From Dyadobacter sp. CY312 (GTDB lineage Bacteria; Bacteroidota; Bacteroidia; Cytophagales; Spirosomataceae), in contig NZ_JAJUXG010000001.1 in NCBI RefSeq assembly GCF_021390535.1, forward strand, positions 124,001 to 188,000: a stretch of 64,000 bases of DNA, written 5' to 3'. The first letter of the stretch is position 1. Each line of letters starts with the position of its first letter. Below the pieces are notes generated by a model. The model saw only the letters and a program-made list of their open reading frames with translations, was not told where the DNA came from and ran no database searches. Shown piece after piece: positions 7,783-16,483 of the stretch. The translations under genes and the position numbers were made by a program.

Positions 7783-10638
7783 TTATTTTTTCATCGGTTC
7801 CAGGTGCTGATTTATTCCCTTTTCAACATAGGGCAGACCTTCACCAAGCCATGATGGCAACGGACCGTCTTTCAGGTAATAATCAAAATACTGATACATC
7901 CTCACAGCGAAGTCCTTCATATTCTGGCGTTTTCCAAGACCATGTTTCTCGCCGTTATAATTGAGCATCCACACCGGTTTTCCAAGTCTTTTGAGTGCCA
8001 TGTAATACTCAATTCCCTGATACCAGGGCACAGCACCATCTTCATCGTTGTGCATCATAAGCAGAGGAGTATTCACTTTGGGAGCATAAAATAAAGGAGA
8101 GTTTTCGATGTACTGCATTGGTTTCTCCCACAGCGTACCGCCAATTCTGCTTTGTGTTTTTTCATATTGCGCCTGGCGGGTTAAGCCAGTGTCCCAGCGA
8201 ATTCCTCCGTAGGCGCTCGTCATGTTCGACACTGGTGCTCCTGCTTCCGCCGCACGGAAAAGGTCCGTTTGTGTTACCAGGTAAGCCGTTTGATATCCAC
8301 CCCAGCTATGTCCGGAAATACCGATTCTGTCCCGGTCAACGAAGCCTTTGTCTATCTGACTAAGTACACCCGGAATTAGACAATTGTAAGCGCTTTGGCC
8401 CGGGTAACCGATTTTATACACGATATCCGGCACAAAAACAATATATCCGTTGCTGGTGAAATAGCTGAAATTGATATAGGAACGGATCGGTTTCGGAGCA
8501 AAATGACTGTGCAGGTTTTCGGTGTTTTTCTCATAGTAATACACCATCATCGGGTACTTTTTAGCCGGATCGAAATTTTCGGGTTTGTAAAGCAGCCCTT
8601 GTAATGGCGTACCATCACCCGCAAGCCAGCTTACCAGTTCTACACTTCCCCAGGAATACTGGTCCTGCTGCGGATTGGTGGTTGTAATTTTGGTTACGCT
8701 TTTAAAGTCCGGATCTGCAACGTACCAGTCAGGATAATTTTGAAAAGTTTCTTTTGTAAAAAACAGCTGTTCGCCATTCTTTGCTTTCAATACACCATAT
8801 CCGGTTTTGAAATCTCCTTCATACAGCCTGGCAATGGTAGTATTGGCAGTGTTTAATCTGTAATATCCCTGCTGCTTTGTTATCTCATGCACAGAGGAAA
8901 GCAGTAGCGGCTTGGCCATATCAATATTTCTTTCATCACGATCCAGCGTTACGTAACGAAACTCCCGTTTGTCGGGGCGCCCATTTGTAAGCTTCCGAAT
9001 CTTCTGTGGCGCAGATGGCGAAACCTCCCAAATGTCATAGCGATCGTTGATCAGTGCACTTTCATCTCCTTTTGTCCAGCCGGCCAATCCATAAGGATTG
9101 GGAAAGTCTGGATGGTCATCCAGTTCATCGGCAAAGTTAACTGTTTTGTTATCTGTAAGTTGGATGGTTTGCCCTTTCGCAACATCGTATGCAAACCAGG
9201 CCGTGTCAGGATTCGAAAACCAGTAAGCATATTTTCCTTCCGGTGACATGCGTACGTTTCCTTCCAGCTTTTCCTTTAAAAGTTTCTCAGAGCCATCCTG
9301 CGAATTAATAATGTATACGTCCTGCTTGGGATTCCAGTCCCAGTGTTCATGGGAATATTTACCATCTGAAGTTGCCAAAACAAAATCTGCATTACCTTCA
9401 TTGACAAGCTGCGTTCGTGTCAGATTTTCATTTCCCAACTGTACCAGTTTTTTACTGTCTGTATGGTAAATCGCCAGGTGTGATCGTTTTTTATCCTGTT
9501 CCAGCGTAACCTTTTGGCGGGTTTGCAGGTTTTTGTCCTGCCAATGCCATACTTCAACGTTCACGATTTCATCTGGCAGGAGCGTGGTATCGGCAACTAC
9601 GGGTTTTGGGTTTGTACCAAAATAGAGCTTGGTACCATCCCTGGAAAACTCAGGAGCGTAATTAGCACTTACAAGCCATCCGGAGACACCAGGCTGATTG
9701 GTTTCGTCGGCAATAAGTGTAGCCTTCTCTGCTGGCTGGTTCCAGTAGTAAAGTTTTGGGAGACGTACCTGTGTTTTGGAATTGGTGTCCGCGTCAGCTA
9801 TAAATGCAAGTTGACCGGTTGTCTTTGCGAAGGCCAGTTTTGAGAACTTGTGTTTGCTCAAACCTTCATGGATCAATTTTAAGGCATTTGCACCTGCCTC
9901 CCAAACGTAAACACCTGCCTTTAAGGTTGAATCGTTACCGGCAGTGGCAAATGCCAGCCATTTTCCATCCTCGGAAACTTCGTATTCTTTTACATAAGCG
10001 AAAGTTTCCAGCTTACCCGTTTTCAGATCCTGAACAATTAATTTGTATCCATTTTCTTCGCTTTCCTTTTTAGGAGCTTTTGCAGGTTTTAGTGCCTTTG
10101 CCGTTGTATCCTTCTTTTCTTTTGGTGGTACAACGGCTTCCAGCTGATAAGCGACCCAGCTGCCGGCTTTTTCGGGTACCTTGAAACTTGACACACCAGG
10201 AATTTTCTGAACCGTTCTTGCTTTGAGATTATAGATCGCCAGAGAATCCTTTGGCAATTCCTCCTTTTTCTTTTTAGCCCTTTTCGCATCTTTTACCAGA
10301 TTGAGCTGCGGTTTGATTTTGAACAGAGCAAATTCGGAATCGGCTGTGATCCGTGCGCCTGATCCTCTTGGGACGGAATCAATACGGGCGTTTGAAATTT
10401 CACGAATCACAATTTTACCATCACCTTCCTGCGGATTCTGACCGTAGACAAAAAACCTGCCGTCGTTGCTTACAAACCGCTCGGTGTTATCCTGCCAAAA
10501 GTCGTATACATTGTGGTTGAGCGGTTTCTTGATAACTGGTGCAGCGGCTTTTCCAGTTGGTTTTTTACTTTTTTTCTGTTGCGACCAGCCAGGGAAGCTC
10601 AAAAGGACGACACAGGTGGTCAGGAAAATTTTTCTCAT
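7783..10638 (-). CDS. Secreted S9-family prolyl oligopeptidase-like peptidase
   Basis: The 951-residue product (from the chosen ATG at 10638) begins with a signal peptide (MRKIFLTTCVVLLSFPGWSQ), followed by a lysine- and proline-rich stretch, a long beta-propeller region and a C-terminal S9 catalytic domain. The nucleophile is the serine of GHSWGG; the acidic and His members are expected near MMHNDEDGAVPW and NGEKHGLG. An in-frame start at 10683 would add 15 residues ahead of the signal peptide and would overlap a -7-like box at 10681-10688, so I reject it. It probably trims peptides in the periplasm. It forms a convergent pair with the CocE-type hydrolase. Confidence 0.92.
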   Translation of the reverse strand: MRKIFLTTCVVLLSFPGWSQQKKSKKPTGKAAAPVIKKPLNHNVYDFWQDNTERFVSNDGRFFVYGQNPQEGDGKIVIREISNARIDSVPRGSGARITADSEFALFKIKPQLNLVKDAKRAKKKKEELPKDSLAIYNLKARTVQKIPGVSSFKVPEKAGSWVAYQLEAVVPPKEKKDTTAKALKPAKAPKKESEENGYKLIVQDLKTGKLETFAYVKEYEVSEDGKWLAFATAGNDSTLKAGVYVWEAGANALKLIHEGLSKHKFSKLAFAKTTGQLAFIADADTNSKTQVRLPKLYYWNQPAEKATLIADETNQPGVSGWLVSANYAPEFSRDGTKLYFGTNPKPVVADTTLLPDEIVNVEVWHWQDKNLQTRQKVTLEQDKKRSHLAIYHTDSKKLVQLGNENLTRTQLVNEGNADFVLATSDGKYSHEHWDWNPKQDVYIINSQDGSEKLLKEKLEGNVRMSPEGKYAYWFSNPDTAWFAYDVAKGQTIQLTDNKTVNFADELDDHPDFPNPYGLAGWTKGDESALINDRYDIWEVSPSAPQKIRKLTNGRPDKREFRYVTLDRDERNIDMAKPLLLSSVHEITKQQGYYRLNTANTTIARLYEGDFKTGYGVLKAKNGEQLFFTKETFQNYPDWYVADPDFKSVTKITTTNPQQDQYSWGSVELVSWLAGDGTPLQGLLYKPENFDPAKKYPMMVYYYEKNTENLHSHFAPKPIRSYINFSYFTSNGYIVFVPDIVYKIGYPGQSAYNCLIPGVLSQIDKGFVDRDRIGISGHSWGGYQTAYLVTQTDLFRAAEAGAPVSNMTSAYGGIRWDTGLTRQAQYEKTQSRIGGTLWEKPMQYIENSPLFYAPKVNTPLLMMHNDEDGAVPWYQGIEYYMALKRLGKPVWMLNYNGEKHGLGKRQNMKDFAVRMYQYFDYYLKDGPLPSWLGEGLPYVEKGINQHLEPMKK

Positions 10639-10680
10639 TTGAAATGATGGGAAAGTTAAAATCTTAGGAATCTGTATTTT

Positions 10681-10688
10681 CAAACATA
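10681..10688 (-). promoter_or_regulatory. Possible -7 box (TATGTTTG) for the S9 peptidase
   Basis: The minus strand reads TATGTTTG, matching TAnnTTTG, 42 nt upstream of the ATG at 10638. A -33 TTG at the right distance is not seen. The position supports the shorter start. Confidence 0.35.
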
Positions 10689-10880
10689 ATCAATTTGAAC
10701 TGAACATGGAAACCGCCAATACCATACACTGTTTTCGGAATGCTAAATCTTTCATTAGTGATACATAATTGTTGGTTTAGCGCCCACTGACTTGTTTTTA
10801 AATCCGAATAGTCGCTCTTTTGAAATTCGATGAACTAATTTATGTTTTTAAGCAAGCAATAAATTTAATTGAGCATAGCC

Positions 10881-11555
10881 ATGCAAAGAGAATGGACAGA
10901 AGATGATTTGAAAGAAATAGCCAGTCAGCTTGGAAATCCTACCGGAAAGGGTGGTGTGAAAACCGGCGAAATGATGAACCTTAGTAACAATGGGATGATC
11001 GCTACAACTGTGGCGTTGCTTGGTATCAGGGCCGGGCACACCGTTCTTGAAATTGGTCCTGGTAACGGCAAACACGTGAGTGCCATCCTTGAATCAACCG
11101 AAGAGCTGCAATATACAGGACTGGATATTTCGGAGACAATGATTGCAGAAGCCACGCAGCTCAATAGTACTCGTGTGATGGATGGATCCGTTAATTTTGT
11201 ACTTTCTAATGGGAAAACGATTCCTTTTACCCCGCATTTTTTCGACAGGATTTTCACCGTGAACACCATTTATTTTTGGAAAGATCCGCTTCATTATGCC
11301 AAAGAAATTTTACGTGTACTGAAACCCGGCGGCATCTTTAATCTTGCCTTGGCCGACAAATCTTTTATGGAAAAATTGCCGTTTACCAAATATGGCTTTC
11401 AGTTATATGACCGTAAATCCGTTGCCAAACTGATGACCGGCGCAGGGTTTGAAATTGTTGATGTTATTGAACAGATTGATATCACCGTTGGTAATATGGG
11501 GCAACCTGTGGAGCGGGATATCATGGTGTTAATTTGCAGGAAAGGTAGTGGTTGA
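10881..11555 (+). CDS. Class I SAM-dependent methyltransferase
   Basis: The 224-residue product has the SAM-binding motif I (VLEIGPGNGKHV, near residue 58), motif II around TGLDISETMI and the post-motif region (RVLKPGGIFNLAL) of small-molecule methyltransferases of the UbiE/Methyltransf_11 type. It starts at the ATG at 10881; an in-frame TTG at 10869 is less likely. The substrate cannot be told. The gene is alone, divergent from the S9 peptidase, and ends at a very stable 17-bp hairpin. The N-terminal region (EDDLKEIASQLGNPTGKGGVKTGEMMN) is also found in Bacteroidota homologues that are annotated only as methyltransferases. Confidence 0.88.
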   Translation: MQREWTEDDLKEIASQLGNPTGKGGVKTGEMMNLSNNGMIATTVALLGIRAGHTVLEIGPGNGKHVSAILESTEELQYTGLDISETMIAEATQLNSTRVMDGSVNFVLSNGKTIPFTPHFFDRIFTVNTIYFWKDPLHYAKEILRVLKPGGIFNLALADKSFMEKLPFTKYGFQLYDRKSVAKLMTGAGFEIVDVIEQIDITVGNMGQPVERDIMVLICRKGSG

Positions 11556-11588
11556 TTTTTAATGAATTATTGTGAAAAGTTTTTCACT

Positions 11589-11634
11589 ACAAAAGAGAAC
11601 AAAAGTTCACAACAGGCCTTTTGTTCTCTTTTGT
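11589..11634. terminator. Perfect 17-bp hairpin terminator after the methyltransferase gene
   Basis: The arms ACAAAAGAGAACAAAAG (11589-11605) and its exact reverse complement (11618-11634) enclose 12 nt. It lacks a strong T run after the stem on the plus strand, but the stem itself ends in CTTTTGT. It separates the methyltransferase from the beta-lactamase-type gene. Confidence 0.65.
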
Positions 11635-11671
11635 GGTTGATATAGAATCCAGTTAGGATTCCTCGCCCTTA

Positions 11672-11702
11672 TTGAGAATGCAGATTTTTATGAATAGATT
11701 TG
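11672..11702 (+). promoter_or_regulatory. Bacteroidota-type promoter of the beta-lactamase-family gene
   Basis: A TTG at 11672-11674 is followed, after a 20-bp spacer, by TAGATTTG at 11695-11702, a full match to -33 TTG / -7 TAnnTTTG. The ATG lies 34 nt after the -7 box. Confidence 0.55.
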
Positions 11703-11736
11703 GTAACGCTGTATTCTTAATTTTTCTCTGCTTCCA

Positions 11737-13245
11737 ATGACGAAGTTCATTACACTCTGTATTCTAACCGGTTTATTTTCCTTAAAAACCTTAGCTCAAT
11801 CTTCTGAGGAGCGCATTAGTAAGGTAAAATCAGCCATACCGGTTATTGAAAAACTTTATCAGGATTATGCTGAAAAGAATCGTATTCCAGGTTACGCCAT
11901 TGGAATAGTGGTTGATGGAAAGCTGGTGTACGGAAAAGGGGAAGGTTATACAGAGATCGACAAGTCTACAAAAGCCACTGAAAAGTCGCTATTCAGGATA
12001 GCGTCGATGTCAAAAAGTGTGACAGCAATGGGCATTCTGGCACTGAGAAACGAAGGCAAACTCAAACTCGATGATCCGGCCTGGATGTTCATCCCCGAAC
12101 TGAAAGCGATGCCTTCACTTACTAGTGACTCGCCGCCCATTACCGTGCGCCACCTACTCACACACATGGCCGGTTTTCCGGAGGATAATCCCTGGGGAGA
12201 CAGACAGCTAGATACACAGGATTCTGATCTGATCGCTTTGATAAAGAAAGGTATATCGTTCTCCAATACTCCGGGAATCGGTTACGAATACAGTAATTTG
12301 GGTTTTGCCTTGCTTGGGCGAATTATCACCAACGTTTCCGGCAAACCCTATCAGCAATATATAAACGAGAAGATATTCCGACCCCTGGGAATGACGCACA
12401 CCATTTGGGAGTATACCGAAGCTCCAAAGGATTTGCTCGCACATGGATACCGATTTGAAGACGGGACATGGAAGGAGGAGGAACTGGAACACGACGGGAC
12501 TTACGGAGCTATGGGAGGGCTCATTACATCTATCGACGACTGGGGTAAGTATATGGCTTTTCATTTATCGGCATGGCCGGCAAGTTCCAAGCCTGAGACT
12601 GGGCCCGTTTTAAGAAGCGACGTGCGGGAAATGCAGCAACCCTGGAATTTCAGCGGATTAAATTCCAACTTTAAATACGCCGATGGGCGTCTCTGTCCGG
12701 TTGTATCAGCTTATGGATATGGCCTGCGCTGGACGAGGGATTGTGACGGGCTGGTTACTGTGGGACACAGTGGAGGTTTGCCGGGTTTTGGAAGCAATTG
12801 GCAAATTCTCCCTGAATACGGAATTGGAATTGTTTCCAATGCCAACCGTACGTATGCAGGGATGTCTGGAATTAACACAACCGTGCTTGACACATTAATT
12901 ACATTGGCGCAATTGAAACCCATTCCCCGTACTGTTTCCAGAATACTGACCCAACGAAAAGACGAGCTCGTTAAACTGTTGCCAGCCTGGACAAATGCAG
13001 AGAAGTCAGGTATTTTTGCTGAGAATTTCTTTCCCGACAAGTCTGTCCGTCACCGGAAAGCTGAGCTTGATGCTATTTATGAAAAAGCAGGTGAGATTTT
13101 GTCCATAGGCGAAATAATCCCGGAAAATCAGCTGAGAGGTTCTTTTATCATGCGCGGCAGAGTGAGTAATGTGAAAGTATTTTTCACCCTTTCACCGGAA
13201 AACCCGGCACTGATTCAGCTACTTGATTTCTATTTAGTCAAATAA
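11737..13245 (+). CDS. Secreted serine hydrolase of the beta-lactamase/class C PBP family
   Basis: The 502-residue product has a short signal peptide (to LKTLAQ) and a class C beta-lactamase-like domain. The active-site motifs are S90-M-S-K93, Y-S-N in GYEYSNLGFALLG and H-S-G in VGHSGGLPGFG. Relatives include esterases, D-aminopeptidases and penicillin-binding peptidases; real beta-lactam hydrolysis is not implied. The C-terminal 120 residues (after about 380) form an extra domain, probably of the DUF3471/lipocalin-like type seen in Bacteroidota relatives. It has a recognisable promoter and no clear operon partner, although the small membrane protein gene follows after 115 bp. Confidence 0.88.
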   Translation: MTKFITLCILTGLFSLKTLAQSSEERISKVKSAIPVIEKLYQDYAEKNRIPGYAIGIVVDGKLVYGKGEGYTEIDKSTKATEKSLFRIASMSKSVTAMGILALRNEGKLKLDDPAWMFIPELKAMPSLTSDSPPITVRHLLTHMAGFPEDNPWGDRQLDTQDSDLIALIKKGISFSNTPGIGYEYSNLGFALLGRIITNVSGKPYQQYINEKIFRPLGMTHTIWEYTEAPKDLLAHGYRFEDGTWKEEELEHDGTYGAMGGLITSIDDWGKYMAFHLSAWPASSKPETGPVLRSDVREMQQPWNFSGLNSNFKYADGRLCPVVSAYGYGLRWTRDCDGLVTVGHSGGLPGFGSNWQILPEYGIGIVSNANRTYAGMSGINTTVLDTLITLAQLKPIPRTVSRILTQRKDELVKLLPAWTNAEKSGIFAENFFPDKSVRHRKAELDAIYEKAGEILSIGEIIPENQLRGSFIMRGRVSNVKVFFTLSPENPALIQLLDFYLVK

Positions 13246-13360
13246 GAAAGGCTGCCTCAAAACGAATCATTTATTTAACGGTTGAATTAACCTATTCATC
13301 GGCGGCGCCTCAGGATTTAGATTGATTAATTTGTGCCCTACAACTAAATCGATATACACA

Positions 13361-13779
13361 ATGAGAGAAGTAATGCTGATACTTCATTTTACTGGTCTTA
13401 CCATGGGACTGGGAACGAGTTTTGCACATGGTTTTTTGTCGATTGCCACATCTAAAATGTCTCGGGATGAGGCAGTCAGGTTCCAGATGCATGCCATGGT
13501 TTTGAGTAGAATGGGACATATTGGACTAGGATTGCTCATCCTCTCGGGATTCTACCTGATCACGCCATATTGGGCTATACTACCAACTACTCCATTGCTT
13601 ATTTTAAAGTTGGTTCTGGTCGTGGTCCTCACCGTATTAATTGCGCTTATTGGTATTTTGACCAGGAAAGCACGTACCGCGAATGCGGATCAAGAGTTAA
13701 AAAAAATGGAAAGCTTGGTAAGATGACGCTCATTGTTGGTGTTGCAATCGTGATTCTGGCTGTGTATATTTTTCATTAG
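13361..13779 (+). pseudogene. Four-helix membrane protein gene with a frame break at an A8 run
   Basis: From the ATG at 13361, the reading frame encodes three clear transmembrane helices (VMLILHFTGLTMGLGTSFAHG; MGHIGLGLLILSGFYLI; LILKLVLVVVLTVLIALIGIL) and stops at 13726 after QELKKMESLVR (121 residues). The -1 frame, entered at the run of eight A residues at 13699-13706, continues NGKLGKMTLIVGVAIVILAVYIFH and stops at 13779, giving the expected fourth helix and about 139 residues. The run contains the slippery pattern A-AAA-AAA. This may be a mutation, a sequencing error, or transcriptional or ribosomal slippage. The family (an uncharacterised Bacteroidota membrane protein) is not named further. 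An in-frame TTG at 13322 is a less likely start. Confidence 0.7.
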
Positions 13780-13793
13780 AGAAGCCAAGAAAC

Positions 13794-13821
13794 TACAAAA
13801 CCGCCACTGAGCGGTTTTGTA
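13794..13821. terminator. Bidirectional terminator between the membrane protein and lipoprotein genes
   Basis: An 11-bp perfect stem (TACAAAACCGC / GCGGTTTTGTA) with a 6-nt loop lies between the convergent genes. Confidence 0.75.
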
Positions 13822-13851
13822 AATATGCACAAGAAGAACATAGACTTAGCT

Positions 13852-14565
13852 TCAATTTGTAATTCCAATGTAGATTTTTTCGATATAGGCCTCCACCACA
13901 CTCCCGACCTGACTGTACGGGTATGTCGCTCTGGGTAGCGCCAAGGTTGTCTCATCATTGTCAATGAAGAATGAAGTAGATGTGATAATTGTGATTGGTC
14001 TCAATCCCCCAAAGTTCTCTATCTTATATGGGAAGAGCATGGAAACTGTTACATCTCTGCTTTCACCAATTGCCATGTCCAGGGTCACTGGATCTCCAAA
14101 TTTTATCCTTTCGCCATACGTATCTCCTGGAGAAGATGGCGTATGTAATATTCGTTTTCCGGAAGAATTATGTGTATAGCCAATCAGATAGCCAACATTA
14201 ACTGGAAAAGATGGGCTTGCTACGCGTTTTATTCTTATGCGAATGTCAAATGTCGCTGCCCCTGTCTGACCCTCTACATTACCTGCATAAGTGTTTGTTT
14301 TTGCCTGAAAACGGGAGATGCCAATACTTTGCGCATCGGCGGTAACAGTTGCAAGAACTGCTCCATCCTTCGACAAAAAGTCAATTTTCTCAATAATAAA
14401 TTCACAGGGATACAGGCGATCCGAGCCGTCAACGGCTTTGCATTTGGATTCTGGAAGGTTGTCGGGTGTCTCAGGGAGTTCATGATCGGTGCATGACAGA
14501 GCCAGAACAAAAAGACTTAACAGGAGCAGATGGCATCCTTTCGTGGAGAAATTTCTTGTGTTCAT
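13852..14565 (-). CDS. Uncharacterised lipoprotein (237 aa)
   Basis: The N-terminus (hydrophobic stretch then LALSC near residue 25) is a lipoprotein signal peptide with a lipobox cysteine; the residues after it (TDHELPETPDN) are acidic, as in Bacteroidota surface-exposed lipoproteins. The rest is beta-rich, with alternating segments such as ATFDIRIRIKRV and DMAIGESRDVTVSMLFPY, and contains two further cysteines (CKAVDG, YPCEF) that may pair. I do not recognise a family. It stands alone, facing the membrane protein gene, and ends near a shared terminator. Function is unknown. Confidence 0.75.
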   Translation of the reverse strand: MNTRNFSTKGCHLLLLSLFVLALSCTDHELPETPDNLPESKCKAVDGSDRLYPCEFIIEKIDFLSKDGAVLATVTADAQSIGISRFQAKTNTYAGNVEGQTGAATFDIRIRIKRVASPSFPVNVGYLIGYTHNSSGKRILHTPSSPGDTYGERIKFGDPVTLDMAIGESRDVTVSMLFPYKIENFGGLRPITIITSTSFFIDNDETTLALPRATYPYSQVGSVVEAYIEKIYIGITN

Positions 14566-14692
14566 TGATCAGTGAAGTTTAAGGTAACAAAATAATAATC
14601 TTTGTATAGCCTGTATTTTCACTAAAACTAATGGATCTTTTCTTCGGTTTCAGTTTTACTTAGTTAACGGCTGTGAACGTATACAGGAAAGT

Positions 14693-15574
14693 CTATTCAA
14701 CATTTGTCACAGCTACTTCTGTGGGAGAAACGTTTACAGGACGATTGCGATATTTAAGATACACATAAACAATGGTAGGAATTTGAAACAGAGATCCCAG
14801 CAAGGATCCTTCGAATCCAAACTTGCCGCCATTCCAAATGTTTGCTTCATTGTAAGTGGTGGTGATTAAGGAATATTGATCTTGACCGCTAACATTAAAG
14901 CCAAACAGGCACTGGAAAAAATTCCAGCTAAAATGCAGGGCTATTGGAAGCCACAAACTTCCGGTACGCAAGTAACAAAGCCCGAGTAGTAACCCAGCCA
15001 GGAAAAGCGAAATGATGCCCGCCAGATCGAGATCAGAATTGAAGATGTGCATCAAACTGAAAAGAAGTGAAGACACAACAAGTGCTATATACTTGTTGAA
15101 GGAAACCATCAGGTTTTGTAGCACATAACCGCGGATGAAAATTTCTTCATTCACAGAAACAAATATGAAAAGTAAAATGGCAATAAGAATCTCGTAGGTA
15201 CTATAAGAAAAATCGGTGATCTGGAGTTGGCCTGTGAAGAGCAAAACTGTCAAACCGATGAGCATGATGACAAGTCCGAGCCAAACACCGGTGAAGATAT
15301 CTTTCCCGGCATGTAACCAGTTTAATCCAAGATCTGAAAACTTCTTTTTGTCTACATACTTCAAGAAAATGGCCAGGAGAACAAGTGTGCCCAGTAACGT
15401 GAAGCTCATCACAATGAGTGTTTGTTCACTGGTTTTTGTGTCGAGATTTTTGGTGAAATCCATTCCGGCCACATAGAGACCAAGTCCGTTAAAGCCGCCG
15501 ACAATTAGAAAGTAGGGGATTAAAATGAGCAAAACCCGTTGCCATCCACGGTTGCTGTAAATTTGCTTTTCCAA
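14693..15574 (-). CDS. CPBP-family intramembrane metalloprotease
   Basis: The 293-residue membrane protein has about eight hydrophobic segments and the three CPBP/Abi motifs: EExxxR in NEEIFIRGYVLQ (near residue 143), a conserved His in LFSLMHIFN (near 172) and HxxxN in ALHFSWNFF (near 214). CPBP proteases resemble the CAAX protease Rce1 and, in bacteria, often lie near bacteriocin or peptide-export genes or serve in self-immunity. The gene follows the TetR gene on the same strand after 96 bp and so may share its transcript, though a -7-like box lies in the gap. The divergent exporter operon makes a role in export or processing of a peptide plausible but unproven. Confidence 0.9.
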   Translation of the reverse strand: MEKQIYSNRGWQRVLLILIPYFLIVGGFNGLGLYVAGMDFTKNLDTKTSEQTLIVMSFTLLGTLVLLAIFLKYVDKKKFSDLGLNWLHAGKDIFTGVWLGLVIMLIGLTVLLFTGQLQITDFSYSTYEILIAILLFIFVSVNEEIFIRGYVLQNLMVSFNKYIALVVSSLLFSLMHIFNSDLDLAGIISLFLAGLLLGLCYLRTGSLWLPIALHFSWNFFQCLFGFNVSGQDQYSLITTTYNEANIWNGGKFGFEGSLLGSLFQIPTIVYVYLKYRNRPVNVSPTEVAVTNVE

Positions 15575-15601
15575 TTTTTATGTTTGTGAAATGTTGGATT
15601 G

Positions 15602-15609
15602 CAAATGTA
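15602..15609 (-). promoter_or_regulatory. Possible -7 box (TACATTTG) for the CPBP protease
   Basis: The minus strand reads TACATTTG 27 nt upstream of the CPBP start, matching TAnnTTTG. No TTG is found at -33. It suggests the gene could be transcribed apart from the TetR gene. Confidence 0.3.
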
Positions 15610-15670
15610 TGGCATTTGTGTGAATAGGGGTCCTGAATTTGGATGCTTTTAACGAAGCTTGAACACATTT

Positions 15671-16342
15671 TCAATTCAAAACCTTGAACAACAAACTTGT
15701 CAGAAAGTCAGAGGTATACTCACTTTTATTCTGTGATTTCACATCTGTAAGTTTTGGCAAGAAATTACAAAAAAACTGCTGGGAATGAGCCGTTTCTATG
15801 AGTGTGCTGCTGAGTGAATGAGGATAGTCATAGTCGGGCTTGTATTCCTTGATCACTTCTGCAATTTGTGCACAAAGGTCCTTGTAAGGTTTGAAAACTT
15901 CATTTTTATTGAATTCGCTTACCTCTTTCACCAGATAAACTTTGCTGCTCTCTGCAATCACAATGTCGTTCAGAAACTTTTTGCTGTAATCCAACCGACC
16001 CGAACTTTCTGGTAAATCATGTGTAAGAAGATCTGTGATGGTCTTCAGCTTCACCTTTTTATCTGTAACATTCTGAAGCCGGAACACAACGAGAAATTCC
16101 ATGTAGCTCCAATACCAGTTCAGAATATACAACAACAGACGGTGCTTGTTTTCGAAATAGCGATAAATCGTGGCCTCTGTGGTATGTATTTCAACTGCCA
16201 GTTTCTTGAATGTAAAGTGTTCAAATCCAAGTTTATATATCAGATCGATTGCGCTTTTAACAATGTGCCGGCCAATTTCAGTACTCTCCGGATCACGGAG
16301 ATATATACTTTGATTGAGGTGAAAGGAAACTTGAAATTCCAT
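15671..16342 (-). CDS. TetR/AcrR-family transcriptional regulator
   Basis: The 223-residue product (start at the ATG at 16342; an in-frame TTG at 16372 is rejected) has an N-terminal TetR helix-turn-helix: IVKSAIDLIYKLGFEHFTFKKLAVEIHTTEATIYRYFENKHRLLLYIL. The C-terminal ligand domain has no recognisable relation to a known effector class. It is divergent from the ABC/HlyD/TolC operon, and a 10-bp inverted repeat in the shared promoter region (16400-16428) is a likely operator. This arrangement suggests it represses the exporter and itself, and perhaps the CPBP protease downstream of it. Regulatory claims are inference. Confidence 0.9.
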   Translation of the reverse strand: MEFQVSFHLNQSIYLRDPESTEIGRHIVKSAIDLIYKLGFEHFTFKKLAVEIHTTEATIYRYFENKHRLLLYILNWYWSYMEFLVVFRLQNVTDKKVKLKTITDLLTHDLPESSGRLDYSKKFLNDIVIAESSKVYLVKEVSEFNKNEVFKPYKDLCAQIAEVIKEYKPDYDYPHSLSSTLIETAHSQQFFCNFLPKLTDVKSQNKSEYTSDFLTSLLFKVLN

Positions 16343-16399
16343 AAAACGCCATTTATTTTGACAAAGTTGCAAAACTTTTTCAAATGAAAGTTAAAATTA

Positions 16400-16428
16400 C
16401 ATTAGAAATGTTTAAGCTATTTCTAATG
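16400..16428. promoter_or_regulatory. Inverted repeat, candidate operator of the TetR regulator
   Basis: CATTAGAAAT (16400-16409), a 9-nt spacer and ATTTCTAATG (16419-16428) form a perfect 10-bp inverted repeat. It lies between the TetR start (16342) and the ABC exporter start (16484), where a TetR dimer would be expected to bind. Confidence 0.5.
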
Positions 16429-16459
16429 ATAGTATTACTATTAATTATAGTTGTATTGT

Positions 16460-16467
16460 TATCTTTG
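16460..16467 (+). promoter_or_regulatory. Possible -7 box (TATCTTTG) for the exporter operon
   Basis: TATCTTTG matches TAnnTTTG and lies 16 nt before the ATG at 16484 and 31 bp after the inverted repeat. No -33 TTG is found at the usual distance, so the promoter would be weak or activator-dependent. Confidence 0.35.
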
Positions 16468-16483
16468 TGAAAAAGAACATTCC

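Noticed and set aside
10639..10683. N-terminal extension of the S9 peptidase from an upstream start at 10683
   Set aside because: It would place 15 residues before a clear signal peptide and overlap a -7-like promoter box; the ATG at 10638 is preferred.
12600..13245. Possible true beta-lactamase conferring resistance
   Set aside because: The class C-like motifs are shared by many esterases and peptidases; the large size and extra C-terminal domain argue against a dedicated beta-lactamase.
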